Below, in pieces: positions 46,001 to 56,007 of a DNA stretch of 64,000 bases. Positions within the stretch are counted from its first letter, which is position 1. The number at the start of each line of letters is the position of its first letter. The notes under the pieces were generated by a model that had not been told where the DNA came from, made no database searches, and saw nothing but the letters and a program-made list of their open reading frames with translations. The translations under genes were made by a program, and so were the position numbers. Origin of the DNA: Kingdonia uniflora (Eukaryota > Streptophyta > Magnoliopsida > Ranunculales > Circaeasteraceae); the NCBI GenBank assembly GCA_014058105.1, contig JACGCM010001129.1, forward strand, positions 4,909,001-4,973,000, in the 5' to 3' direction.

Positions 46001-46180
46001 TATTCTAGAGAGGAAGGTTACTGCTACAAGACGGGGAAGTATCGAGTCGTTCAGAGTTTGGAAGATAGGTCAACTACCCAGCAAGTCGAAGTGGTACAAC
46101 AAGGAAATGGGCACGGCCGCTTTCCCTCATCTCAAGTTTTAGCCTGAGCAGGAGCTCAATGCTCCTAAAGGGGGGAGCCA

Positions 46181-46664
46181 TGATCCAAGAGGTCAAGCCA
46201 AACAAACTGGTCCAGATTTTAGGCAAATTTGTCATAGTCATTCAAACGAGATTTGGAGTCGTTCGAACGACTTGAGGTTTAATCGAACAGAGCCCAGTCT
46301 GAGTCTTCTATTCGAATAGAGTCAAGCTCTATTGGAACAAAGACTATTCTGAGTCTTTTATTCAAAAAAAGTCAAACTCTATTCGAACAGAGACCCGACT
46401 ACTTCTATTTTTAGGTCGTTTAAGGGTAATTTAGTCCTATATTGTAACTAGGAAACTTGTAACCTACTAAAAGGCTAGGCTAGGCAATGTGAAAGGGAGA
46501 TCAAGGGAGATCTATAGATCCAAGTTGTAATCTAGAATTTAAAGTTTTGGAAGAGTAATTCATTGTAATCAATCAATAGAGCAATAGAAGTTCTTCTTGG
46601 GAGATTTACCCACCAAAATATTGTGTTCTTCGTTTAAGGTAGTCTCTAATTCGATTGTGGATTA
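46181..46664 (+). repeat. 3' LTR of the Gypsy element
   Basis: 484 bp. Preceded by the purine tract, with the same start and end as the 5' LTR. It has an extra copy of the TCTATT(C/G)GAAC...GAGTCTT motif block compared with the left LTR. Confidence 0.88.
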
Positions 46665-46669
46665 CTTTA

Positions 46670-48696
46670 AATAGTCAGGTTTACACCAAGATAAGAATGA
46701 GTAGAGGAGTGAGTATATAGGAGCATTCGAGTGAAACTTAGTTATCTTCCCATAACAACAATGATGTTCCCAAGAACCTATCATCTCAGCATAAGCGGAG
46801 AGTTGACTATTAAACCATTTGATTTCAAAAGGAGTACATTCAAACTGTGGATCTTAACACAATTACTTTGTACTCTGTTGGAATCACCCCCTTAACTTAC
46901 ACGTAGAAGACATTGATCAATAACTAGATCTAGAGGGTATAGAGTTCTGTCCAACAAAACCGGAATAATAAAAACCCCCCAATTAAATTTACTTTCTTCT
47001 TGTAAATTAATTTTGTTTCGAACAGATCCAAGAAGAAAACTTATTAAAGGTCAAATTAATAAAATTGAGGTTTTGACTCTTGAGGAGAACACCCCTGATT
47101 AACCTGCTTAACACTCTGACAAGAAGGATGACTCGAGCTCTACCATTGATCTAAGCTTCTTATTCAACACAAATAGTTGCTTTAGTTCTCCTGAAGAGAG
47201 GGTTTTTTCAGCAGTTTTTGAAGAAGCCCTATCCTTGAAATTGATTAGACTTCCATGCTAAGAGAAACGGAAGAAATTACATAAGTGGACCCAAACAGAA
47301 TCTAACGCCTGACCTCTACTCACCAAAAGTACCACCGTTTTCTCAGCAGTATGAATCTTCCATGTACACCCTCAACGTCGACTAAGCTCTGAGGAAATTA
47401 GAACAAACGGTTCCAGTCTAGAGGAAAACATAATCCTAATTATCTCCAGTTCAGAATACTACTTAAGAACATGAGAATAAATGAGAGCTAAGACTCCACT
47501 AATAAATTACTTCAGCATACACTTCTTATTTGTTGGGAATATATAGTGAGAGGAAGTGTTGAGAGTTTTGTCATTAATGAGGTAAGTGTTAGCATCTTCA
47601 TAGCAATAAAAACTTCACTAACTTCAATGGTAGGCTAAAACACATAGGATGAACTATCAATGTTTTCGGTACTAACTGAGGCCAAAATGAATTTATATCT
47701 TCAACTTTATCAGTCTGGAGGGTCTAGAGAAACATATGATCTAGCAATGTAGAAGCTACTGTCTGCCATAACAGAATTCCAAAGTTAGATACATACCAAA
47801 TATAGCTAATTATCACCAATGCAAGTACAATAATTAACAGAAGTTCCCAATGGCTGGTCCTCGAAGAAACAATGTACATAGAAGTGGTAGAAAATGCTTA
47901 ATAAAGAAGATCCAAGAAAAGAATGATTATGAAAGTAGAATCCAATTTCAGATCAATATGCATTTTAATAACTCGTGACTGATTATAACACATTTCCCTA
48001 ATAAAATTCTGCAGAACTACAATAATTATCTAACATTGCACAGCATTACATAATAATAAAACTACATATATATAGGAGCAATCAGAAAATAATACTAATT
48101 TTTAAATTTTAAATTTTATAAAACTACATTTCATTCTGAAACTAGAAAGTACACTGACAAACAAAAGGCACAGTCATGCAAAGGATTTACAGCTAGCTCA
48201 TTCACTAAAACCATAAAAGATAAACTCGTGAATATAACTTTAAGATCTTTTGGATTATACTGTGAATTTTTCACCTCCAACCAAGACAATTTACCCATTT
48301 CATTTTATATCATCCAGTGTTTAACAGTGTCAACACTACTTCATCAACCTCGTGTATCTCAAAAGCTACTGGATATCTCAGGCAAGACGATACTCGACAT
48401 GTTTCTCCTTGCTGAATTGTACCCTCGGGTTTTCCTTTTGAGGTGGTCTTTATTAAGTCTTTTATTATTGTACTATTTTCACCTATTTAGTTAATGGAGT
48501 AGGGTTTGAGAGTCCAATTTAAGAGGAGGTTAGAACAATTTTAGTCATGATTGACAACAAACAGTTTTAATTAAATTCAGTATTCAAATTAGGAATTTTG
48601 AACTGAAACTCTAAATCAATTTCTTTGTGTGGACTTATCCTAATACATTGTGCCATATTTGAAACTCTTCAAGAAACCTACATCTCTGATCCCTAG
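46670..48696. other. Intergenic region, nothing supportable
   Basis: AT-rich, no ORF with family features; one 88-codon frame at 48228-48494 is unremarkable. Confidence 0.4.
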
Positions 48697-49357
48697 CAGG
48701 GGCGGAACTAGGTTTTCGGTTTAGGTGGGGCTAAATTTTGGGGGGGATTGGGGGGGCGAAGCCCCTGAAAAAAATTTAGGGTATATTAGAGCTAAGTTGA
48801 AGATTGGCTTTTACTGAAACTTATCACTCTGAGAGACTTGAAAAAAATTACAGAGTGGTTTTCTTGATAAAATGAAATTTATCCCTACAAAGAGGAAAGA
48901 AAAGGAAAAAAAAAAAAACATTATACACATACCCAAAATAGAAAACTTAATTCTACTTTGCTCTTTCAGTTTTCAGGAACCAAATAATTCTAAAGTTTGG
49001 AAATCTAATCATTTAATTTTAAGAAGGAATAAGACACAATATGTAGTTGCAGAAACCCTTGATTTTAAGAGATCAAATCCAAACAAGATGAAGTTTGAAA
49101 CAAAATCTAAAAAGAAAAAAATATGGGTTCAAGATCAGAGGAGTGCAAACAACATAGGAATATAATGGGGGAGAGAGGGGAGAATCACAAGATAGGGACT
49201 AGATTAGTAGCTTTAGAGAGAGAAATAGAGAGGACATTGCCATGTTTGCAGTTAAAGGAAGAGAACTTGAGAGTTGAGAACCAAGACTAAAAAAAAAGAA
49301 ATCAAAATTTTACCCCGGGATATAGCCCAGGTAAGTCCGCTAGTAGTTCCGCCCCTG
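48697..49357. mobile_element. hAT-type non-autonomous element, TSD ATCCCTA(G/A)
   Basis: Starts CAGGGGCGGAACTAGG and ends CTAGTAGTTCCGCCCCTG, an inverted match. Flanking 8-mers are ATCCCTAG (48689-48696) and ATCCCTAA (49358-49365). Related termini to the element at 24914. 661 bp; the 97-codon frame inside shows no transposase feature. Confidence 0.88.
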
Positions 49358-49365
49358 ATCCCTAA

Positions 49366-50433
49366 CATCCGTATAATACAGTGGCCCATCCATGCGGTAC
49401 TAATCACCTGGATGGTGATCTAAACCCTAGACCTACACTGATGCCTGAACTACTCCTTACTCCTTGAATTGATTAGCCATCTATAATATAAAAGTTACAT
49501 GTGCCATGAAACAGAATCAAACCCCTAAGTTCCACTCTTCAATGCCCCCACATTTTCACCACACAACTCTTCGATTTACATCCACTTGCAGTATTATGTT
49601 CCCAAGTGCAAACTATAACGAGCACAATTGTGTAAACTAAGAAGAAAGCCTAAACACATATATGTGTGTACTCTACTCCTAATAGACTAACAATGATAAT
49701 GTAACAGCTTCAACAGAGTACTAGTAACTCAATTCCGCTGAATTACTAGTATTATCTTGAAGCTGTTACAAAAAGATATCAAGAGTTACAAAGAATGATC
49801 AATAACTATTATTGATCATTACTGAAAACCTTAGTGTAGGTAATAAACCTTAATCCAATTTACAAAACATGACAATAACCAAATGTTTACAATGTGCGCC
49901 TTTCTAAAGCTTAAATATTTAATGGAAATGATAGGTAAAAATAATAAGGATGAAAAAGAAATGGGAAAATATCACATTCGAACAACAAATTAAGTATATT
50001 CAAAACAGTATTCATATAACCCGCATCATTAAGTGATTACAATGACAAAGAGGTGACAATTTCAGACACGCGCACTATGGTACAGTAGATGGCAATAATT
50101 CGTACCAGGATAACAAAGCTAAATAAAACGGCGGATAGATATATAAGTATCAACTTTTTTCATTAAGTTCATCCTTGAAGTCATCCAATTCCTATCGCTT
50201 ATATGTTCTAATTATTGCTTGATCATCATAAACAACAAAGTATAACATCTGACAAAATATATATAGGCAAGAGCAATACGAAGATGATAAAATAAACTAT
50301 TTCATTCAAAAACTAGATATTAAAAGCAGGAAAAAGGAAGAACTTGAAACATCTCAGCCATCTATTTTAATTTTCTCAATAGCCGAGAGTCTATAGCTAT
50401 TACATTAAGTAAAAAAACTTAAAACTTAAAAAC
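49366..50433. other. Intergenic region with a perfect-ended hairpin
   Basis: No ORF. It contains the stem-loop at 49701-49769 and a second short inverted repeat near 49795-49821 (AATGATCAAT/ATTGATCATT). Confidence 0.5.
49701..49769. repeat. Stem-loop, 31-nt arms, 7-nt loop
   Basis: The left arm (49701-49731) starts GTAACAGCTTCAA and the right arm (49739-49769) ends TTGAAGCTGTTAC. The arms pair at 27 of 31 positions with a loop ATTCCGC. It could be a small foldback element or a short RNA hairpin; no known microRNA is recognised in it. Confidence 0.7.
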
Positions 50434-51279
50434 TCACGAAAATCCCTTTGCAAGCTTCTGGATTGCAGAGTAGAGTTTCCGCCTGGAACCAACTGCATTT
50501 ATCCCCATATCTTTGAGATCATCCAATGTCAGCAGCGGCAATACGTCTTCATCCACCTCATGTATCTCAAACACTGGCGCATATCGACTTAACCCAAGTC
50601 CATTAAGCCACATTTGAATACCATCTTCAAGAGATCTACATCTCCAATCCCTTGCATCCGTATCAGACAACGGCTCATCAAGACCGTCCAATTCTACTCC
50701 TTCATGATCTCGACTCTCCGAAACCCTTGACCTCATCGTTCTTCTCTTCCTATCAGAATCATTAACCCCAGGGTTATCAAGGGAGTGAATCGGGCTATGT
50801 TCCCCTTCTCTCAAAGGGCTTTCTGAAACCAATGGATCAAAATCCCTATACCCTTCTTCATCCCCACTAAATTTCTCCTCAATTCCTTCATCAACCTTGG
50901 AAGAAACCCAATTTGTTCTCACCCTCTTGGTCGCTCCGCCTCCTCTCTTCGACTTCTTATCATCAATCTCGAGCAATTCATGGTTATTATCGTTGTTACC
51001 CAAAGTCATTAAAGGTCGAGTCTTTGAAGACTTACCAGTATCTCTGTGAGTGGGGTTTCGATATTTGGGCAAATCATGCCATTGTTTGGTTCGCTTGGGG
51101 AGATGATAGTGATGATCGTAAGAGAGAGTTGCAGGTTGATCACCGATATCACCTAATCGAACACTGGGACGACGTTGTCGCTTAGAAGCAAGAGAAGGAG
51201 CGAGATTGTCAGATACAGTGATGATTGGTCCACCACCATTGATGGTGGTGGTGCCTTCTGGGGGTTGAAGCTCAGCCAT
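50434..51279 (-). CDS. SAM-domain protein (281 aa)
   Basis: Start at ATG 51279 (MAELQPPEGTTTINGG), preferred over the longer frame from 51426 because the upstream part is (GA)n leader sequence. The N-terminal two thirds is charged and low-complexity, with basic patches (KKSKRGGGATKRVR, DRKRRTMRSR) suggesting a nuclear protein. The C-terminal ~65 residues form a sterile alpha motif: LEDGIQMWLNGLGLSRYAPV, FEIHEVDEDVLPLLTLDDL and KDMGINAVGSRRKL. Such domains mediate protein-protein or RNA contacts. It matches small plant SAM-domain proteins of the Arabidopsis At3g07760 type (from memory). Divergent from the tRNA-Lys, 208 bp away. Confidence 0.9.
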   Translation of the reverse strand: MAELQPPEGTTTINGGGPIITVSDNLAPSLASKRQRRPSVRLGDIGDQPATLSYDHHYHLPKRTKQWHDLPKYRNPTHRDTGKSSKTRPLMTLGNNDNNHELLEIDDKKSKRGGGATKRVRTNWVSSKVDEGIEEKFSGDEEGYRDFDPLVSESPLREGEHSPIHSLDNPGVNDSDRKRRTMRSRVSESRDHEGVELDGLDEPLSDTDARDWRCRSLEDGIQMWLNGLGLSRYAPVFEIHEVDEDVLPLLTLDDLKDMGINAVGSRRKLYSAIQKLAKGFS

Positions 51280-51290
51280 GGTTTGGTTGA

Positions 51291-51311
51291 TCTCTCTCTC
51301 TCTCTCTCTGG
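51291..51311. repeat. (CT)n tract in the SAM gene leader
   Basis: About ten CT units; read on - as a (GA)n 5' leader just upstream of the ATG, a frequent plant core-promoter/leader feature. Confidence 0.8.
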
Positions 51312-51486
51312 TACTGGGTGTGTGTGTGGGTGTGTTTGAGAAATAGATTTGGAGGACTGAGAGATAGATTAGTAATTGTCTCTTCGATAACCGATGATCG
51401 AATCTCAATTTAGAACCATTGCACAAAAGATCAGATTTAGATTTGATAGCGGAAAAATATTACTATAGAATGAAAAACATCAACAA

Positions 51487-51559
51487 GCCCGTCTAGCTCA
51501 GTTGGTAGAGCGCAAGGCTCTTAACCTTGTGGTCGTGGGTTCGAGCCCCACGGTGGGCG
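51487..51559 (+). tRNA. tRNA-Lys (anticodon CTT)
   Basis: 73 nt with a full cloverleaf: acceptor GCCCGTC/GGTGGGC plus discriminator G, A box TAGCTCAGTTGG, anticodon loop CTCTTAA and B box GGTTCGAGCCC. It has an upstream CAACAAG (CAA transcription start motif) and a T-run terminator at 51571-51581. CCA is not encoded, as normal for nuclear genes. Confidence 0.97.
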
Positions 51560-51570
51560 TTAATAATGAC

Positions 51571-51581
51571 TTTTTTTTTTT
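51571..51581 (+). terminator. Pol III terminator T-run
   Basis: Run of T 12 bases after the tRNA-Lys end. Confidence 0.75.
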
Positions 51582-51584
51582 GTA

Positions 51585-51700
51585 GTGAACAACTCATTTT
51601 TCCAGCTAATGCTATATTGTCCCTTTTTCTTCACTTTCCAATGAACAATTCTTTTTTTCCAGCTAATGTTATATTGTTCTTCAGGGGTGGGGTCTGGTTG
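51585..51700. repeat. Imperfect duplication downstream of the tRNA
   Basis: GTGAACAACTCATTTTTCCA followed by GCTAATGCTATATTGT is repeated about 55 bp later as ATGAACAATTCTTTTTTTCC and AGCTAATGTTATATTGTTC. A third version lies at 57601-57660, beyond the pararetroviral insert. Confidence 0.65.
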
Positions 51701-51710
51701 GATACTATTA

Positions 51711-52067
51711 GAGCATCTCCAACAGAGATGGAATAGCATACACTTTGCTCCAACAGATTTCTCTCTAAATTCAGTTTTTTTATATTAAAATTAGGACCCA
51801 CAATGTTAGTTTATGAGAGAGAAGAGATTTTTATTAAAAATTGGGACCCACAATATTCTTTTATTAAAGAGAGAAAAGAAAGTAAGAGAATAAATAGTTG
51901 TGGGGGACCCACAAAAGTAGTATGCACATATCACTCTCCAAGTTCCGGATTCGCATACTTTGGAGGGGTATGAGGGTGAGTATGTTGAACACCATACTCA
52001 TGTTGGAAAGAGTTTTTGCAAAAGTATGTGAAAAGTGTAACAGTATACCATGCTGTTGGAGATGCTC
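51711..52067. mobile_element. Harbinger/Tourist-like MITE, TSD TTA
   Basis: GAGCATCTCCAACAG at the left and CTGTTGGAGATGCTC at the right, flanked by TTA at 51708-51710 and 52068-52070. 357 bp, non-coding. Confidence 0.9.
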
Positions 52068-52199
52068 TTAGTATCTCACAAGATTGTAAAGTGCGAAGTG
52101 CAATGACCGTTGAAATCCAAGAATTCATTGATCAACATAAGAAACACAAACGAGGTGTATAAATCAAACAAACAAAACCACAGGTTACTAATATCAGTA

Positions 52200-53781
52200 T
52201 TCTTCATAATAAAGAATAATACAGCTGCAAAGATTTAAGCATAGAAATTCCAGGAGAAAATCCTTACTTAAAATCCATAAGAGAGCTTGAAGAAATCCGA
52301 GGAAAATTAAAGGAAATTTGCTCTGAAGATTCTTTAGATCCAAAAATACGAATATCAAAATTCACAGCTGAGATTAGACTAAAAGATAAAAATAAAGTAA
52401 TCAGGGTTAAACCTATGATTTACTCGCCAGATGATGGAGTAAAATTTGCCAAACACATTCAAGAACTACTTGATTTACATGTGATTTGCAAAAGCATATC
52501 CCCACACAATTCACCTGTATTTATGGTAAATAAAGCGGCATAGCAAAAAAGATGAAAGAAACGAATGGTAGTAAATTACAGAGCCCTCAACCAAAAAACT
52601 GTTGATTATGGTTATTATATCCCTAAAAAAGAGGAATTAATAAGCCTTATTAGAGGTAAAAAATATTACTTCACATTAGATTGTAAATCAGGTTTTTACC
52701 AAATTACAATACATGAGGAATCACAAAAACTGTCAGCATTTAGCTGCCCCCAAAGCCACTACCAATGGAAAGTAGTCCCTTTTGGATTAAAGCAAGCACC
52801 AGGGATTTTCCAAAGGCATAGATAATATCTTTGCAGAATACTTTAGTTTTTGATGTATTTATATTGACGATATCCTTATCTTCAGTAATACATTAGGTGA
52901 ACATTATGAACACCTAAATACTATTATCAATAGATGTAAGAAAGAAGGACTAGTAATGTTAGAGAAAAAAGTAATAATTTGCCAAACAAAAACTAGGTTT
53001 TTTGGCTTAGAAATCGATGATGAGAAACACTGTCTCCAACCTCATATTCCAAATAATATCCAACATTTTCCAAGTAAAATCAACGATAAAAACTAATTAC
53101 AAAGATTTTTAGGTTGCTTAACATATGCCGAAGCATATTTCGACAAGCTAGCAGAAATGAAAAAACCTCTCCAAGCCAAACTCAAAAAGGATGTTCCATG
53201 GAATTGGACACCAGCATGCATTATCTATATAGAAAAAGTCAAAAAACAAATAAATAACTTACCATGCCTTTATCATCCCTCGCCCAGTGATAAAATGGTG
53301 ATTGAAATAGATGCATCCAATGAATATTGGGGTGCTGTGCTCAAAACCCAGGTTATCACTATTAATAGAAAATACAGAAGAATACTTATGTAGGTATACT
53401 TCTGGTTCTTTTCAAACTGCTAAATTAAATTATCACTCTAATGAAAAAGAATATTTAGCAGTTAAAAAGGCTATTAAAAAATTTGTAATATATGTTTTAT
53501 CACAAAGATTTATAGTCAGAAGTGATAATAAGAATTTTGGTTTTTTTAGAACCAATATTGCAGAAGACTACAAACAAGGAAGGTTGTTGCGATAACAACA
53601 ATGGTTTAATTATTATTTATTTGATGCAGAGTATATTATAGGGACAAAGAATTGTTTGGCAGATGCTCTTACCAGAGAATTAACTCATCTTTCAATATTC
53701 ATGTTTTAAAGAGCACTTAAGAAAAGAAATACAAAAATTGAACAAGACTTGGATAATGAGATCCAAGAATTATAACTACAA
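52200..53781 (+). pseudogene. Pararetroviral RT and RNase H, broken
   Basis: The N-terminal RT segment ends VIRVKPMIYSPDDG and SPHNSPVF, then stops at about 52541 and 52553. The frame from 52565 has MVVNYRALNQKTVD, FTLDCKSGFYQITI and VPFGLKQAPGIFQ and ends at 52823. After a shift YIDDILIF lies at 52860-52871 (catalytic YxDD present). RNase H pieces are at 53281-53320 (MVIEIDASNEYWGAVL) and 53400-53700 (LNYHSNEKEYLAVKKAI, KNCLADALTREL). At least three frame changes and several stops. Confidence 0.85.
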
Positions 53782-53946
53782 ATGATGCAAAAAAATATGA
53801 AAATCCTTCAGCTAAAGCTAAAGCGAAAGCTTACATCTTCAATTACTGAAGAAGAAGAAGACGACGACCCGAGAGGATCATATTACCAAGAAATGTTCAA
53901 CATTTCAAGCAGTCCAGAACGTCATAGTTCTTTAGGAGAATCAAAC

Positions 53947-56007
53947 TGTAATGCCCCGGCATTTAATTTGTTTCAAGTATATATAACCTTATTTAAACTT
54001 ATAGACTTAATTATATATATGGGTTGGGGTTGGGGTTGGGTTATTATAGTAAAACTACTACCAAGTGCACAAGATAATTCCTAATGTCTTTCTTTTCAAG
54101 AAGTAAAGGCCACGTGAGTTGGAGGAGGATGACTAGGGTTTTAGATTAAAGGCTACCTTTTCAAAAGAGGAAATTTCATCCATAGCAAGAGAGTTACTAA
54201 CACATCCCCAAGAAGGAGAGAGGGAAGTAGAGAGAAGAAGATATAAACTTTATTGGCTATTCTCTACCACCCGACGAATTACATAAGAGAGAAATCAACG
54301 ATACGACGATTGGCGAGAAGGAAACGAGAGCGAATCTTCGGCGAGTCAAGGAGTTTTGCCGGTAAAATTTGTAGTGTGCTCTGCCTTTACTTTATGAGGC
54401 AAGTGCACTATCCTTACTTTACAACCATGATTAGATTAAAGTTTATAACGATGATTATTAGTCGGGTTATACAAGTATCTTATGATTGTTTAAACAAGAG
54501 TTATTTAACAGAGAATTGGATTTAGTTAAATCATATGATATAAAAAGAAACCGTAGCTTCTTTACCCTTCATATCTAACACTGAGTAGTACAAAATGAGT
54601 GATATAGTCCCATATTAATTCTAGTGTATGTATAATATTTAATGGGGTTACTAGGACCAGTTGCTAGTATGGGAAGTTAAGTACAGTAGACATTTAAAAA
54701 AGAAAGGGCCCACATACCTATTTAAGGGTTTACTTTTTATATGATACATTAAAATATTAATGTATTAATGTGTTAACCATGTTACTGTTTGTAGTGTAGG
54801 TTGTGTGTAGCTACACTAGAGTATTAATTATAGTATTGTATTCAATAACATATTCACATACTTTCTTGGAAAGAGTTACTGTATACTGTTTTGAGAAAAT
54901 CCTCCTCGGTGAACCTCTTTGCTACGTGTGGTTAGGACTTTCCATAATCGTGTAGAGATACTTGATTTGTCGTTGTACAAATAGAGCCACATTAAATACA
55001 TATGCATGATGCTACCAAGATTTTATTTAGATAGATGAGTATGTAGGAGAGATAAGTAAAATACCTCTAGAGTAACGTGTACATTGGGTTTTTTGGTCAG
55101 GTCTACGGTAAATCTTGACATTTCCATGGGTTTCAATCCCTAAAAGAGTTTGGTCAGGTCATAGGAATAATAGAGTCCGTGACATTTCCATGGGCTTCAA
55201 TCCCTAAAAGAATATTGGTCAGGTCATTGATTTAAACCGTAGGCGTCTCCTTGGGTCATATCCCTAAAAGAGTTTGGTCGGGTCCTTGGATTCTATGGAA
55301 CCTTGGGCATTTCCAAGGGCTTTAGGCCCTAAAAGAGATGTTAATCCAGATGAATTTGGGATTACTTTCCGTACAGAGGATGGAAGATTTCTAAAGTACG
55401 GTTCAGCTATATGGGCAAACCCCTGTATACAGTCTACTGATAAGGATTTTTATGCATTTAGTTATTGTCCTAAACATCGATGAACGATGTAGTTATAAGT
55501 CACTCTAGTCACTAGGACTAGATTAGTTATACATCATACTACACTTGATTGACATTAGATAATAATTTCTATATATAGTTTTATTGTCTTCGCCGATATA
55601 CCTTATATGTTATGGTAGATTTTAAGGATTGCGTACTTGCTTAGCTGTGGCTTGCTAACGCCTTGCACGATTCTTTTTAGGACCAGGTCATTAGCAGGGT
55701 GTTCAGGTCAACTAGGGGTAGCAGTTGGGAGCGCGCTACGACATTCTTTTAATTTGTGTTTCGTTGATGTGAGATTCTATTTAATTGCTTTGGTTGTAGC
55801 CATGTTCATGGAGGACTTTTAGAACATGTTGGTTTGATGTTTATTTAGATTGATATTTTTGCTGCGTACATTTTGTGTGAGTGTAGTTATGTTAATTCAT
55901 TTAATTACTACACCGTTGGGGTTATTCGTTTGGGGATGCCCGACCTGTTCACGACCTTGAGATGCATATTCTGATAAGTCTAAGATTATAAGTTTTGGGG
56001 CGTGACA
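53947..56007. repeat. Solo LTR, 2.06 kb, TSD CAAAC
   Basis: Starts TGTAATGCCCCGGC and ends TTTTGGGGCGTGACA, with a perfect CAAAC duplication at 53942-53946 and 56008-56012. Long LTRs with such NGCCCC/GGGGCG ends occur in Tekay/Del chromoviruses; that assignment is inference. Inside lies a ~60-bp tandem repeat (55090-55340). No internal retrotransposon region remains. Confidence 0.88.
55090..55340. repeat. Tandem repeat inside the solo LTR, about 60-bp unit
   Basis: Four units each combine TTGGTC(A/G)GGTC, then CATTTCCATGGG(T/C)TT or a variant, then CCCTAAAAGAG. Confidence 0.8.

Larger units (their letters stand above)
42392..46664 (+). mobile_element. Ty3/Gypsy LTR element lacking RT, TSD CTTT(G/A)
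   Basis: LTRs at 42392-42840 and 46181-46664 are clearly homologous; both start TGATCCA and end GATTGTGGATTA. A PBS-like TGGTATCA follows the left LTR at 42843, and AAAGGGGGGAGCCA precedes the right one. Coding order is gag, protease, (RT missing), RNase H tail, integrase. Flanking CTTTG (42387-42391) and CTTTA (46665-46669) match 4 of 5. Non-autonomous and full of stops. Confidence 0.88.

Noticed and set aside
54020..54040. GGTTGGGGTTGGGGTTGGG as interstitial telomere
   Set aside because: Unit is GGTTGGG/GGGGTT-like, not the plant TTTAGGG repeat, and only three units long.
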